A DNA stretch of 64,000 bases from Pelistega europaea (lineage in GTDB: Bacteria > Pseudomonadota > Gammaproteobacteria > Burkholderiales > Burkholderiaceae_B): positions 124,001 through 188,000 of the forward strand of contig NZ_JABGBO010000002.1 in NCBI RefSeq assembly GCF_013133775.1, read 5' to 3'. Both the position numbers and the translations under genes were made by a program. The notes under the pieces are model-generated. The model worked only from the letters and a program-made list of their open reading frames with translations. It did not search any database and was not told the origin of the DNA. Below, piece after piece: positions 28,008 to 38,378 of the stretch. Numbering within the stretch: position 1 is the first letter of the stretch; every line of letters starts with the position of its first letter.

Positions 28008-29132
28008 TTAACTCACTTGGGCTGTAGGGCGTCCTTTAAAATCTAACCAACACTTATTCTTAAAGTCATAAAGTTTGCATGCCTTAGCAGTGCGGAAATA
28101 CCACCGCCAAGAGAATTTCTGAATAACAATTCGCTGTGGAAGCATTTCCTCCAAAAAGGCCTGTGCCTTTTTGAGTTTATACAAAGGAATAGACATATCG
28201 ACATGGTGAGCCGTATGCTCCATAATATGGTGGAGTAATGCTCCAATCTTGAAATTGAAGATTAGATGCACGGTTGTCGATACAAAGGGCTGAGCTTTAG
28301 ACCATTCTGCTTTATCATCATGCCAAACAACACGAGTATGAGTATGGTGAACATAAACAACAAAACCTATCATGGAGAACCAGAAAAACAGCGGAATAGC
28401 CCATGTGTACAGTAATGTTAACCAGACAGACTGCTCTGTTGCCATTGCTGCAATAACGGCTACTATAGCCCAGATAACACCAAAAGAGGCGCACAATAAG
28501 CTATCCCAAAAGAAAGATTTACGTTGTGTTGGCATAGCTCCCTTGGAGGGGAACATCATCTTCTTCCACCAAATCTCATATAGATAATACACGCCTGGAG
28601 CCCAACCGCTACGGTAAATATGTTCCATAAATTTGCGACCCGCACTCATGGCTCGATACTCTTCTTCTGAGGCTGGTGCCCAGACAAAGTCTACCCCTTT
28701 TAAATTAGTGTAACCGTGATGGACAACATTATGTCCTACATCCCATAAACTATAAGGAGAAACAGAGGGTAAAAACGCAATACGACCAAGCCACTTGTTT
28801 AACTTACGGTGTGCCGTCAAGCTCTGGTGGCATGCATCATGTCCAATAATAAAAATACGTCCAATCCAAAAACCAGCAACTAATGAGCAAAGCAACTTTG
28901 CCCACCAAGATTGAAAATAAACCGTCCCTACTAATAAAGCAGCTAAAATGCAGAAATCTACTGTCAGCAAAGTAATTGCTCTTATCGTACTTTTATCTGA
29001 TAACGGAATTAACCAACCACGAATCACCTTACGATGAGGTAACTCAGCGGCTGGATCAATAGGTTGGAGAGATGGCACTTCAGTAGATGTATGAGAGATT
29101 GCCTGTGCAGTCGAAGGTTTTTCAGTCGTCAT
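28008..29132 (-). CDS. membrane fatty acid desaturase
   Basis: A 374-residue integral membrane di-iron desaturase. The three histidine boxes that hold the iron are present: IGHDACHQSL (about residue 98), GHNVVHHGYTN (about residue 134) and HHIMEHTAHHVD (about residue 298). Hydrophobic segments lie between them (ILAALLVGTVYFQSWWAKLLCSLVAGFWIG, LLCASFGVIWAIVAVIAAMA). It is probably a Delta-type acyl desaturase for membrane unsaturation. A homologue acting on other lipids is possible. It is transcribed alone, with its own terminator. Confidence 0.9.
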   Translation of the reverse strand: MTTEKPSTAQAISHTSTEVPSLQPIDPAAELPHRKVIRGWLIPLSDKSTIRAITLLTVDFCILAALLVGTVYFQSWWAKLLCSLVAGFWIGRIFIIGHDACHQSLTAHRKLNKWLGRIAFLPSVSPYSLWDVGHNVVHHGYTNLKGVDFVWAPASEEEYRAMSAGRKFMEHIYRSGWAPGVYYLYEIWWKKMMFPSKGAMPTQRKSFFWDSLLCASFGVIWAIVAVIAAMATEQSVWLTLLYTWAIPLFFWFSMIGFVVYVHHTHTRVVWHDDKAEWSKAQPFVSTTVHLIFNFKIGALLHHIMEHTAHHVDMSIPLYKLKKAQAFLEEMLPQRIVIQKFSWRWYFRTAKACKLYDFKNKCWLDFKGRPTAQVS

Positions 29133-29377
29133 AATAAATTAAACTATGTTTGAAATAATGTTTGTATTGTAGCCTAAATTAGAACAACATGGGAAAATTC
29201 CCCTCAATTTGAAAAACCTTTTACAAAGTGTGGTTTTATTCTGACAACTAGCAGTCTACTTTTTCTAGAAATAGGGGCTACCAGCACGGTATATCGGGTT
29301 ATCAATAAGCAGTGTAATATGCCCTCTTCCACCAAAAGTCAGGGCAGGATATGAAAAGGTAGGAGCAATAACAAAAG

Positions 29378-30010
29378 CTATTTTTCTATTTTTAGAATTT
29401 TTTTAACAGGACCAAAACTACGCCTGTGAACTGGACTTGCTCCATATTGTTGGAGACGTTGTAAATGTAAGGCGGTTCCATATCCTTTATGCTGATCAAA
29501 AGCATATTCTGGATATTGTTCATGCAACTGCAACAAAGCGGCATCACGTGCTGTTTTGGCAAGAATAGACGCCGCTGATATGGCAGGCTCGGTTAAATCT
29601 CCTTTAACAATTGCTCGTGCTGGTAGCTGTAACTGCTTAGGGATACGATTGCCATCAATAATCACAAGTTCTGGTCGTGTAGATAACCCTTCTACAGCTC
29701 TTGTCATTGCAAGCATGGTTGCTTGGAGAATGTTCAATGTATCAATTTCCTCAACACTACTACTAGCAATATGCCATGCCAATGCTTTTTGTTTAATCTC
29801 AACAGCAAGGGCTTCTCGCTTGGTTTCGGAGAGTTTTTTAGAGTCTGTCAATCCTTTTATGGGACAAGCAGGGTTAAGTATTACCGCAGCGGCATAAACC
29901 TCACCTGCTAAAGGTCCCCTTCCTGCTTCATCCACTCCAGCAATAAGTGTATAACTAGGCTCTTCAAATAAACTTAGGCTTTCCATAACTGCGATTGGGG
30001 TTACTTGCAC
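29378..30010 (-). CDS. rnhB: ribonuclease HII
   Basis: RNase HII cuts RNA in RNA-DNA hybrids and single ribonucleotides in DNA. The enzyme motifs are clear: [22 protein letters not shown] with the catalytic Asp-Glu, [31 protein letters not shown] and [37 protein letters not shown]. The listed frame begins at GTG 30010, overlapping lpxB by 10 bases; an internal ATG at 29986 ([11 protein letters not shown]) gives 202 residues. The two cannot be separated by ribosome site. It ends the lpx operon, as in E. coli. Confidence 0.95.
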   Translation of the reverse strand: MQVTPIAVMESLSLFEEPSYTLIAGVDEAGRGPLAGEVYAAAVILNPACPIKGLTDSKKLSETKREALAVEIKQKALAWHIASSSVEEIDTLNILQATMLAMTRAVEGLSTRPELVIIDGNRIPKQLQLPARAIVKGDLTEPAISAASILAKTARDAALLQLHEQYPEYAFDQHKGYGTALHLQRLQQYGASPVHRRSFGPVKKILKIEK

Positions 30011-31305
30011 ATCTCTAAAATCACTTGAGCCGCCAAGCCTGCCGTGTCTTGCTTTAAACTTAGATGTAGGTCATGAAATTGGCGTTTTACCTTAGCAATA
30101 TATGTCGTATTATCCAAAGCATTCCAGGTCGCTTCTACTAGTTTAGTAGGGGTACAATCCTCTTGTAACAACTCAGGCACTACAAAATCATTTAATAAAA
30201 TATTTGGTAGACCTACCCAAGGCAAATAAGGCTTATCTTGCCCCGATTTCCAAGCCATCAACATTTTCATCAATGGGGTCAGTTTATAGGCAATCACCAT
30301 AGGGCGTTTAAACAAGGCTAACTCTAATGTCGCTGTCCCACTAGCAGCAATAGCCGCGTCACAAGCCTCCATTACTAACCAAGAGATGGGACGAGATGAA
30401 GTTCTCTTTAGTTGGTGCTCTATAAAATGTGCATGTCCATTTGTAGTAGAGTGTCCTTCATTTTTGCCACTATTACGATTAGCCTCTTGCACTCCTGTCA
30501 AATTATCACTACTTGCCTGTGTATATTCATAGTTGCCATAGATATGCAAGTTAGGTACAGGAATATGCTGTGCAATCTCTTTAAACTGCTCTGCCCGAGC
30601 CTGGTTTACCACTGGCACAATAAAATGTATGCTGGTATCTTTGGCAGCAAGAAACTGAGCTGCCTTTAAAAACGGTTCTGCAAGCAATTTAATCTCTGAT
30701 GCACGGCTACCAGGTAATATTGCTACGATTCGAGCATCTGCCGGCAATCCAAGCTCTTGGCGAGCTTTTTCCCTATCAGGGACAAGGGGAATCTGTGATG
30801 CTGTTGGATGACCAACAAAGGTGACGGGAATTCCAACTTTATCATAGATAGCTGTCTCAAAAGGAAATAACACCAGCATATGCGAAACAGCCTCTCGAAT
30901 CTTGTAGATACGCTCATAACGCCAAGCCCATATGGATGGTCCGACAAAATGCACCGTAGGAATACCCTCTCCACGCAGCTTATGCTCCAAGCGTAAATTA
31001 AAATCAGGAGCATCCACTCCAACAAATACATCAGGACGATGGGCAAGTAAATTTTTTTCTAGTGATTTATAGGTATGGATAAGTTTAGGAAGTGACTTCA
31101 GGGCATCCACATAGCCAAATACACTTAGTGTATCCATAGGAAACTGAATATCCATCCCAGCATCTCGCATATGAGGCCCCCCAATGCCAGTGAAAGTGGC
31201 GCCTGCACTATGCTGCTGAATACCCTCTATAATACGCGAAGCTAATAAATCTCCTGACGGTTCTCCAGCAACCAAGGCGATTTTAGGAGAAAAATTTTTT
31301 ACCAC
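30001..31305 (-). CDS. lpxB: lipid-A-disaccharide synthase
   Basis: LpxB joins UDP-2,3-diacylglucosamine and lipid X into the lipid A disaccharide on the inner leaflet. The start is GTG 31305 with AAAAGGAAATT in front. The family motifs are intact: [63 protein letters not shown] and [24 protein letters not shown]. At 434 residues it is some 45 longer than usual (about 380-390): residues 258-304 form an extra low-complexity segment ([18 protein letters not shown] and on) before [17 protein letters not shown]. It follows a stem-loop terminator and precedes rnhB. Confidence 0.94.
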   Translation of the reverse strand: MVKNFSPKIALVAGEPSGDLLASRIIEGIQQHSAGATFTGIGGPHMRDAGMDIQFPMDTLSVFGYVDALKSLPKLIHTYKSLEKNLLAHRPDVFVGVDAPDFNLRLEHKLRGEGIPTVHFVGPSIWAWRYERIYKIREAVSHMLVLFPFETAIYDKVGIPVTFVGHPTASQIPLVPDREKARQELGLPADARIVAILPGSRASEIKLLAEPFLKAAQFLAAKDTSIHFIVPVVNQARAEQFKEIAQHIPVPNLHIYGNYEYTQASSDNLTGVQEANRNSGKNEGHSTTNGHAHFIEHQLKRTSSRPISWLVMEACDAAIAASGTATLELALFKRPMVIAYKLTPLMKMLMAWKSGQDKPYLPWVGLPNILLNDFVVPELLQEDCTPTKLVEATWNALDNTTYIAKVKRQFHDLHLSLKQDTAGLAAQVILEMCK

Positions 31306-31329
31306 ACCAATTTCCTTTTATGACTGTGA

Positions 31330-31361
31330 AAAAAAGGCTATTGGATTTCAATAGCCTTTTA
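31330..31361 (-). terminator. rho-independent terminator between lpxA and lpxB
   Basis: On the minus strand AAAAGGCTATT and AATAGCCTTTT form an 11-base-pair stem around a seven-base loop, followed by about seven T. It lies 25 bases upstream of the lpxB GTG, inside an otherwise continuous operon. It may act as an attenuator. Confidence 0.88.
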
Positions 31362-31405
31362 CCCAAAATCCAGGTTAATCTCGCAAACCTTGTAGAATTC
31401 AATGA

Positions 31406-32197
31406 TTAACCACGTCCTACACCACGTTCAGACTCAGCAAAAAAGTCTAGGAACAGTTGTAAATGCTGTGCAGAGTCTGGGTTAGCTGTCTGTAAACGTT
31501 TAATTTCTTCTACAGCTTCATTACGACTTAACTGACGCATATAGATAATTTTGTAGGCTTCTCGTAAAACCTGAATTTGCTCTGTAGTAAATCCTCGACG
31601 TTTTAAACCTTCAGAGTTAATACCAACAGGTTTATAAGGTTGACCAGCCCCCAACACAAAAGGTGGAATGTCCTGACGAATAGATGAGGTACCACCTGTC
31701 ATAGAATGGGCACCAATATGGGTAAATTGATGTGCAGCAGATAGACCACCAATGATAGCCCAATCACCAATATGGATATGACCAGCCAACTGCACTGCAT
31801 TTGCAATAATAGTGTGGTTTCCAACTTGGCAATCATGCGCAATATGGACATAGGCCATAATCCAATTATCATCACCAATGCGTGTAGTTCCTACATCTTG
31901 TACCGTACCTGTATTAACCGTCACAAACTCGCGAAATGTATTGCCGTTACCTATTTCCAAACATGTCTGCTCACCAGCATACTTCTTGTCCTGCGGTATA
32001 CCACCAATAGAGCAAAAACGATAGAAGACATTATTCTCTCCAATAGTCGTATGCCCATCAATCACGCAATGCTCACCTATTTTGGTACCTGCCCCGATTT
32101 TAACATGGGCATGGATTACAGAATAAGCCCCTACCTCTACGGTATCATGCAACTGTGCTCCTTCATGCACAATTGCTGTACTATGCACTATAGCCAT
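31406..32197 (-). CDS. lpxA: UDP-N-acetylglucosamine acyltransferase
   Basis: LpxA adds a 3-hydroxyacyl chain to UDP-GlcNAc, the first step of lipid A. The 263-residue protein is a left-handed parallel beta-helix of hexapeptide repeats ([29 protein letters not shown]). The catalytic His lies in [32 protein letters not shown]. The C-terminal helices [28 protein letters not shown] are as expected. Its ATG overlaps the fabZ stop by one base (TAATG), so translation is coupled. Confidence 0.97.
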   Translation of the reverse strand: MAIVHSTAIVHEGAQLHDTVEVGAYSVIHAHVKIGAGTKIGEHCVIDGHTTIGENNVFYRFCSIGGIPQDKKYAGEQTCLEIGNGNTFREFVTVNTGTVQDVGTTRIGDDNWIMAYVHIAHDCQVGNHTIIANAVQLAGHIHIGDWAIIGGLSAAHQFTHIGAHSMTGGTSSIRQDIPPFVLGAGQPYKPVGINSEGLKRRGFTTEQIQVLREAYKIIYMRQLSRNEAVEEIKRLQTANPDSAQHLQLFLDFFAESERGVGRG

Positions 32198-32664
32198 TAT
32201 TCACCTATATCACGAATTGCACACATAAGTTTTGCTTCTGCAACAACTTGGTCATCAACATAAGCCTTGGCATCATATTTGCACATCACTTTGCTGATAC
32301 GTAATGCTTTAACTTCAAGGCGCAACTGATCGCCAGGCACCACTGGTTTACGAAAACGAGCCTCATCAACCCCTACAAGATAATAAGCCGTTGTACCGCT
32401 GTCTAGCGTAGTTTCGCCATCGGCTTTGGAGAAGGAAAAGATTGCCGCTGCTTGTGCTAGGGCTTCAATAATCAACACTCCAGGCATCACAGGCAAATGA
32501 GGAAAATGTCCTTGGAAAAAAGGCTCGTTAATAGTAACGTTCTTGATAGCGACAATGCTTTCGCCCGGCACCATCTCAATGACACGATCCACTAACAACA
32601 TCGGAAAGCGATGAGGGATATGTTCCATAATGCCACGAATATCTAATTCCATAACTTTTCCCAT
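32197..32664 (-). CDS. fabZ: 3-hydroxyacyl-[ACP] dehydratase
   Basis: FabZ dehydrates 3-hydroxyacyl-ACP, competing with LpxA for its substrate. The hot-dog fold motifs are seen: [16 protein letters not shown] (catalytic His region), [34 protein letters not shown] (catalytic Glu) and KFRKP-like [11 protein letters not shown]. 155 residues, or 151 from a second ATG (MELDIRG). It lies between lpxD and lpxA in the conserved order. Confidence 0.96.
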   Translation of the reverse strand: MGKVMELDIRGIMEHIPHRFPMLLVDRVIEMVPGESIVAIKNVTINEPFFQGHFPHLPVMPGVLIIEALAQAAAIFSFSKADGETTLDSGTTAYYLVGVDEARFRKPVVPGDQLRLEVKALRISKVMCKYDAKAYVDDQVVAEAKLMCAIRDIGE

Positions 32665-32669
32665 TAAAA

Positions 32670-33776
32670 TTATTCAGACTGAGAGGTCGCATCAAGTCGT
32701 TTTTCGAGTTCTTGGATACGACGACGCAACTCATATAAATTCACTAAAGTTGCTGCATTCTTTTGCCAATCACGATGTTCCATGATTGGCCATAAACCAG
32801 TGTAGCGCCCTGGTTTATCAATATTTGACATAACCCCTGTGCCTCCAGAAATATGAACATCGTCCCCAATGGTTAAATGTCCTGCCACCATAGAAGCACC
32901 AGCTAAGGTACAACGCTCCCCAATCTTGGTTGAACCAGCAACCCCCACGCAGGCAGCCATTGCAGTATAAGCACCAATTTCACAATTATGAGCAATCATA
33001 ATTTGGTTATCTAATTTCACACCTTGGTGAATAACGGTATTACCCAAAGCTCCACGGTCTACTGTTGTGTTGGCTCCAATTTCTACATCATCCTCAATAA
33101 TAACACCACCTAATTGAGCAATTTTAGACCAACCGCCTTTAGCAACAGTGGCATCAGGAGCAAAACCAAAACCATCTGCACCAATCACTGCACCACTATG
33201 AATGATACAGCGCTGACCAATACTCACCCCGTGGTAAAGAGTAACATTAGCGTGCAATAGGGTATCTGTACCGATAATACAATGTTTACCAATCACACAT
33301 CCTGCACCAATAGTCACACCATCGCCAATTATCACTCCCTCTTCTATCACAGCATGGGCGTGAATACTTACATTGACTCCCAGGCGTGCTCCAGGGTGAA
33401 TAACCGCACTTTCATGGATACCACGTATATCATGAGCAGTACGCCACTTATCAAACCACTGTGTAATACGTGCATAGAGTAGATAAGGATTCTCACACTG
33501 CACGATGGCAAAAGGCAAATTTGCAGGCAATGCATCAATGGCTCTTTGAGGAAGAATAACTGCCGAAGCCTGTGTCACCTGCAACAAATCAAAAAACTTG
33601 GGATTAGCCAAAAAGCCAATCTCATGCTCTGCAGCATCCGACAAAGAACCAATACCCGCTATCAAAGGCAACTCCCCATTAAAAGGAAGAATTTGCCAGG
33701 TTAGCCCTTGGGTATCAACCTGTGTGAGCAACTCATCTAGGCGAACCGCTTGATTCAATGTCAGAATATGTGCCAT
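32670..33776 (-). CDS. lpxD: UDP-3-O-acylglucosamine N-acyltransferase
   Basis: LpxD adds the second 3-hydroxyacyl chain to UDP-3-O-acyl-glucosamine. The 368-residue protein has the N-terminal uridine-binding domain ([24 protein letters not shown]), a long left-handed beta-helix of hexapeptide repeats, the catalytic His in [32 protein letters not shown], and the C-terminal coiled helix ([13 protein letters not shown]). It is separated from skp by 3 bases and from fabZ by 5 bases. Confidence 0.96.
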   Translation of the reverse strand: MAHILTLNQAVRLDELLTQVDTQGLTWQILPFNGELPLIAGIGSLSDAAEHEIGFLANPKFFDLLQVTQASAVILPQRAIDALPANLPFAIVQCENPYLLYARITQWFDKWRTAHDIRGIHESAVIHPGARLGVNVSIHAHAVIEEGVIIGDGVTIGAGCVIGKHCIIGTDTLLHANVTLYHGVSIGQRCIIHSGAVIGADGFGFAPDATVAKGGWSKIAQLGGVIIEDDVEIGANTTVDRGALGNTVIHQGVKLDNQIMIAHNCEIGAYTAMAACVGVAGSTKIGERCTLAGASMVAGHLTIGDDVHISGGTGVMSNIDKPGRYTGLWPIMEHRDWQKNAATLVNLYELRRRIQELEKRLDATSQSE

Positions 33777-33779
33777 AGA

Positions 33780-34385
33780 TTACTTCTTAGCGTTGTTAGA
33801 GCTGTTTAATACTTTGATAACTTCGTCAGTCACATCAACACGAGGACTTACTGTCACTGCATCTTGAAGAATCAAGTCGTAATCTTGTTTTTCAGCAATT
33901 TCTTTAATAGCTGTATTTGCTTTTTCAACAATAGTAGCAAATGCATCGTTACGACGACGGTTAAAATCCTCTTGGAATTCACGACGTTTACGTTGTAAAT
34001 CAGTGTCTAAATCTGTCAATTCACGCTGTGCTTTATTACGTTCAGAATCAGACATAACAGGTGCATTTTTATCAAAATTTTCAAACTTAGCACGTAACTC
34101 ATTAGCAAGTTTTTGCAAGTCTGCATCGCGTTTTTTAAATTCTTCTTCAATCTTAGCTTCTGCCTCTTTTGCAGGGGCTGATTCACGCAATAATTTTTCA
34201 GTATTTACAAAACCAATTTTAATGGCAGCCTGAGGCTTTGAAGCATCGGCAGAAGTAGCTTTATCAGTGGCTGGTTTATCTGTAGTTTGTGCCAATGCTA
34301 CAGTTGCAGAAGCACCGAATGACAACGCTAACAATGCTTTCATCACACGACTAATTACTGCTTTGTTTGTTGAATAAGTTTTCAT
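33780..34385 (-). CDS. skp: OmpH/Skp family periplasmic chaperone
   Basis: Skp holds unfolded outer-membrane proteins in the periplasm and hands them to BamA. From ATG 34385 (GAAGG upstream) the protein is 201 residues; an upstream ATG at 34451 has no support. A signal peptide (up to ASATVALAQ) is followed by a Thr/Asp/Lys linker and the conserved IKIGFVNTEKLLRES. The central part is a charged coiled coil (KEAEAKIEEEFKKRDADLQKLANELRAKFENFDK), with VDVTDEVIKVLN at the end. It lies between bamA and lpxD, the standard position. Confidence 0.93.
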   Translation of the reverse strand: MKTYSTNKAVISRVMKALLALSFGASATVALAQTTDKPATDKATSADASKPQAAIKIGFVNTEKLLRESAPAKEAEAKIEEEFKKRDADLQKLANELRAKFENFDKNAPVMSDSERNKAQRELTDLDTDLQRKRREFQEDFNRRRNDAFATIVEKANTAIKEIAEKQDYDLILQDAVTVSPRVDVTDEVIKVLNSSNNAKK

Positions 34386-34457
34386 AAGAACCTTCAAGAA
34401 ATAAATGAAATAAGATAAAACGGGGGTGGTCTTCGTCATAAAGGCCACCAAAAATCA

Positions 34458-36827
34458 TTAGAACGATGTACCAATCTGGAATTGGAATTGCTGTTTATTG
34501 TCCCCTGGCTTAGATTTAATTGGTTTAGCATAGGAAATTTGCAATGGGCCAAGTGGTGAATTCCATGATAATCCAATACCTGCAGAATAGCGCCAACCGC
34601 ATGGGTCAGTCACAAGACCACCGTACTGAGAGCTACCATTAGTACATTGTTGCCCACCATTTACGCCCACTTTACCTGCATCAGCAAATAAGAACCAACG
34701 CAAAGAACGGTCGTTTTGAGTACCGGGGAAAGGTAGGAATAATTGTACATTGGCAAGCAAGCGAGTATTACCCCCTAAATAGTCCCCTGAAACCGCGTCT
34801 CTAGGACCTAGAGAAGAACCTTCATAACCACGCACCGAACCAATACCCCCTGCATAAAGGTTTTTAATAACAGGGAATGGTTTCTTGGTACCATAGGTAT
34901 GACCCCAGTCAGCAGACACATTAAAGGCCAAGGTATAATCCTTGTTCAAAGGAAGATAATATTGTTGTTGAGCGCTCAGCATGTAATACTTGAGGTGCCC
35001 CACACTCATGGAAGCATTCAATGAGGTCAGGTAACCACTTGTTGGTGCTACTGCACTATCACGAGTATCTTTGGTCCAACCTATATTAAAAATAACAGCA
35101 GTATTCTTGTCCTTATAATTATTCACAAACTCACGATAGGCTTGAGGAATAATTTGACCTGAACCCTCTGCCGGCAAACGAATTTTGTTTTGTTCAACCG
35201 TCGCACCCAAGAAGACGCGATCATACTCAGAAATAGGCACACCAAAGTTCATTCCAAAGCCAACCGCACGTACTTGATAAGTATCGTCATCCTGGTTAAC
35301 AGAGGTGCTATAAGGCTTATCTAAGCGATAGTATGCTGTTGTTGTCTTGCTAATGCCGCTAGTTGTCCAATAAGGGTCAGTATGGGTCATCACCACGTTA
35401 CGGTTGTACTTAGAGGTACTAAAACTTAAAGCCAAATCAGTACCAGAACCGAAAACGTTGTCTTGACTAATCCCTGCTTGGAACGATAATTTATCCGTAG
35501 AACCATAGCCCACGCCAAGGTTAATCATACCAGTAGGTTTCTCTTTAACATCGACGTTAATATCAACCTGATCATCTACCCCCTGGACAGGTGCTTGGGT
35601 GAGAGTCACATCATTAAAATAACCTAAACGGTCAATACGCTCACGTGAAGTCGATACACGAGTCGCATCATACCAAGCTGCCTCAGACTGACGCATTTCA
35701 CGGCGGATTACTTGGTCACGTGTACGAGTATTGCCACCAATGTTAATCTGGCGTACATAAATGCGTTTACCAGGATTGACATAAAAAACAACGTCCACAT
35801 CTTGAGTGCCTGTCACAGGTTGTGGCACTGGATTTACCTCTGCTAATGCATACCCCAACTCGCCTAAACGTTGCTTGATAGCCTCTGCACTACTACGAAT
35901 CTTCATGACATTAAAGGTCTCGCCTTGTTTAGTGTCAATAAGCCCTTTAAGTTCATCTCCCATACCAAGTAAGTCACCTGCCATTTTAAGATCGCGAATC
36001 GTGTACTTTTCTCCCTCATGCAAGGTGATGTTGATACCAATATCTTCAAGGTTAGGAGAAATCGTTACCTGAGGATCATCAACCTTGACATCAAGATACC
36101 CACGCTCCATATAATAGTCTCGGATTTTCTCAATATCAGAGTCTAATTTTTCACGCGAGAATTTATCTGTGCCTGTATACCAAGTCATAAATCCTGGTGT
36201 GGTTAAATCCATCTGGTCTTCAAGGGTAGACGATGAGAAAGCCTCATTGCCAACAAAGTTGATCTCTTCAATACGAGCAAGCTTACCTTCTTTAATCTGG
36301 AAGCTAATACCCACACGGTTATTGGGTAGAGGGGTCAACACATGGTTAACATCTACACTATAATTCCCCTTAGAAACATACTGATTACGGATTTCTTTTG
36401 TTGCTCTATCTAATAAGGCTGGATCTAAAGCTCGCCCCTCTCCTAGACCAAGATCAGCAAGGGACTTAACAATATCTTCACTCTTGAATGCGTTCATCCC
36501 CTCAAAAAGTACAGAACTGATGATAGGACGCTCGTTTACAGTGATATTAACCACTCGACCTTCTGTTGTAATCTTAACATCATTAAATAAGCCAGTCGCA
36601 TATAAACGACGTACAGAATCAGTCGCCATTTCTTGATCAAAGGTCTTACCGACACGGGCAGGAATATAGCTAAAAACCATACCAGGCTCTGCACTGCGTA
36701 GACCAGTAATGCGAATATCTTGAACAACAAAAGGTGAGAAAGCATGAGCAGCCATCGGCAATACCAATGAGGAAAGCAAAGTCGCCAATGTTGTTTTACG
36801 TAATCGTTTTAATGAGCGAATATCCAT
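34458..36827 (-). CDS. bamA: outer membrane protein assembly factor BamA
   Basis: BamA is the core of the BAM complex that inserts beta-barrels in the outer membrane. From ATG 36827 (AAGGAATG upstream) it is about 789 residues with a signal peptide ending PMAAHA. Five POTRA domains follow (starting FVVQDIRITGLRSAEPGMVFSYIPARVGKTF), then the barrel with the conserved VRGYEGSSLGPRD (the VRGF/Y motif of lid loop 6), and the C-terminal strand ends in Phe (FQFQIGTSF). It depends on the neighbouring Skp and, with rseP, is part of the envelope block. Confidence 0.97.
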   Translation of the reverse strand: MDIRSLKRLRKTTLATLLSSLVLPMAAHAFSPFVVQDIRITGLRSAEPGMVFSYIPARVGKTFDQEMATDSVRRLYATGLFNDVKITTEGRVVNITVNERPIISSVLFEGMNAFKSEDIVKSLADLGLGEGRALDPALLDRATKEIRNQYVSKGNYSVDVNHVLTPLPNNRVGISFQIKEGKLARIEEINFVGNEAFSSSTLEDQMDLTTPGFMTWYTGTDKFSREKLDSDIEKIRDYYMERGYLDVKVDDPQVTISPNLEDIGINITLHEGEKYTIRDLKMAGDLLGMGDELKGLIDTKQGETFNVMKIRSSAEAIKQRLGELGYALAEVNPVPQPVTGTQDVDVVFYVNPGKRIYVRQINIGGNTRTRDQVIRREMRQSEAAWYDATRVSTSRERIDRLGYFNDVTLTQAPVQGVDDQVDINVDVKEKPTGMINLGVGYGSTDKLSFQAGISQDNVFGSGTDLALSFSTSKYNRNVVMTHTDPYWTTSGISKTTTAYYRLDKPYSTSVNQDDDTYQVRAVGFGMNFGVPISEYDRVFLGATVEQNKIRLPAEGSGQIIPQAYREFVNNYKDKNTAVIFNIGWTKDTRDSAVAPTSGYLTSLNASMSVGHLKYYMLSAQQQYYLPLNKDYTLAFNVSADWGHTYGTKKPFPVIKNLYAGGIGSVRGYEGSSLGPRDAVSGDYLGGNTRLLANVQLFLPFPGTQNDRSLRWFLFADAGKVGVNGGQQCTNGSSQYGGLVTDPCGWRYSAGIGLSWNSPLGPLQISYAKPIKSKPGDNKQQFQFQIGTSF

Positions 36828-36955
36828 TCGTACATTCCTTGAAGATGAGTATCCAAATTTTAACAAGCTATTTTAAGGCATAAAGAAGCTGTTTGTCAGT
36901 AAATTAATCTATCTGCCTTTAATAAAACCTGAAATCGTTTCAAAAATCCTGCTAA

Positions 36956-38287
36956 TCAATTAAAAATTCGCATTAAATCATTATGAAAGGCAAAAATCAT
37001 CAATAACAACAGTAGACCATAGCCCAATTTCATCAGATTTTGAAAAATGGCTTCTGGCAATGGTCTTCCTATCACCATTTCAATAAAATTCAGCACCATT
37101 TGCCCTCCATCTAAACCGGGAACAGGCAATAAATTTAGTACCCCAATACTAATGCTAATAAGTGCCACGAATTGAATAAAATTACTCAGACCGTATTGAG
37201 CAACCTTGCCTGAATAATCTGCAATTGTCAGTGGTCCACTGATGTTACTGAGAGAAACCTCACCTATTAGCATTTTGCCAATCATTTTTAGAGAAAACCA
37301 AGCGGTATCCCACGTCTTAGTGGTCGCCTTGGCAAAAGCATCAATAAAGCCATAGCTGACATATTGCATAGGGTAATCCACTTGAAACTCTGCTTGAATA
37401 CGTCCAACTTTGCGACCATCAGGAAGGCTCACTTCTGCAGGCATCATCGTAAGACTCACTTCTGCTCCATCTCGATTAATGAGCAAATGAACCGACTGAT
37501 GTGCCAGTAATTGAATTTGTCGAATAAACCCATTTAAACTACTAATGGTTATGCCATTGAGGGAGAGTACTTTATCACCTGCTTTAAGTCCGGCCTGTGC
37601 AGCCACACCCCCTTCTATTACCCTTGCCACTACAGGAGCCATCTCTCGCAAAGAGATACCACTTTCTTTTAACCAATCCACTTGTTCTAAATTGCCTGAA
37701 ACTGTAGGGACATCCATAGTCACTTCACGTGCCATTCCCTCTGCACTAGATACTTCCATTGTCAGTGGTTTACCCAAGGCCATCGCAGCAACCAGTTGCT
37801 CCATTGCATCAGACCAGCTATCAATTTCAGTATCATTTACACGTACGATACGATCCCCTTCCCGCAATCCTGCTTGAGCTGCCACAGAGCCTGCTGTGGG
37901 TGTAGCAACAATAGCTTGAGGTTGATTCTCACCCACCATAAACACACCCGTGTAGATAATAATTCCAAGCAAAAAACTAAAAGCAGGTCCTGCAGCATAA
38001 ATAATAATTTTTTGAAAGGAGGTTTTTTCAGCTACCGACTCCCCTACTCGGTAATGTGGGTGATTAGGACGAGGTTCAGCAAGCGGTTTAACATATCCGC
38101 CAAATGGAAGCAAAGAGATAGACCATTCAGTGCCTTTTCTATCTGTGCGTTGATAGATGACCTTACCAAAACCTAATGAAAACCGCTCTACATGCACACC
38201 ATAAAGACGTGCCGCAAGATAATGTCCATATTCATGAAAGACCACCACAATACTGATGGTAATGATAAAAGTAATAATACTAAACAA
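36956..38287 (-). CDS. rseP: RIP metalloprotease RseP
   Basis: RseP cuts anti-sigma factors and signal peptides within the membrane. The 443-residue protein has the zinc motif HEYGHYLAAR near residue 20, two PDZ domains (AGLREGDRIVRVNDTEIDSW and AGLKAGDKVLSLNGITIS) and the LDG motif NLLPVPGLDGGQMVLNF. The frame begins at TTG 38287, preceded by AAGGA; no in-frame ATG exists before residue 115 or so. TTG is unusual for this gene. It follows dxr by 91 bases, with an extended -10 promoter in the gap. Confidence 0.95.
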   Translation of the reverse strand: MFSIITFIITISIVVVFHEYGHYLAARLYGVHVERFSLGFGKVIYQRTDRKGTEWSISLLPFGGYVKPLAEPRPNHPHYRVGESVAEKTSFQKIIIYAAGPAFSFLLGIIIYTGVFMVGENQPQAIVATPTAGSVAAQAGLREGDRIVRVNDTEIDSWSDAMEQLVAAMALGKPLTMEVSSAEGMAREVTMDVPTVSGNLEQVDWLKESGISLREMAPVVARVIEGGVAAQAGLKAGDKVLSLNGITISSLNGFIRQIQLLAHQSVHLLINRDGAEVSLTMMPAEVSLPDGRKVGRIQAEFQVDYPMQYVSYGFIDAFAKATTKTWDTAWFSLKMIGKMLIGEVSLSNISGPLTIADYSGKVAQYGLSNFIQFVALISISIGVLNLLPVPGLDGGQMVLNFIEMVIGRPLPEAIFQNLMKLGYGLLLLLMIFAFHNDLMRIFN

Positions 38288-38311
38288 AGCTATCCTTTTA
38301 CTGCAATTTAG

Positions 38312-38336
38312 TCAGGCACGTTTATACCATGCCTGA
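38312..38336 (-). promoter_or_regulatory. extended -10 promoter within an inverted repeat, upstream of rseP
   Basis: On the minus strand TGGTATAAA is a near-ideal extended -10 (TGn + TATAAA). It is centred between the arms TCAGGCA and TGCCTGA (7-base perfect inverted repeat, spacer 11). A start about 25 bases upstream of the TTG would give a short leader. It suggests a regulated promoter for rseP-bamA, with an unknown factor. Confidence 0.5.
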
Positions 38337-38378
38337 GTTGTCTCAATACCATTATGTTATTTAGTGAAATGGTTTTAA

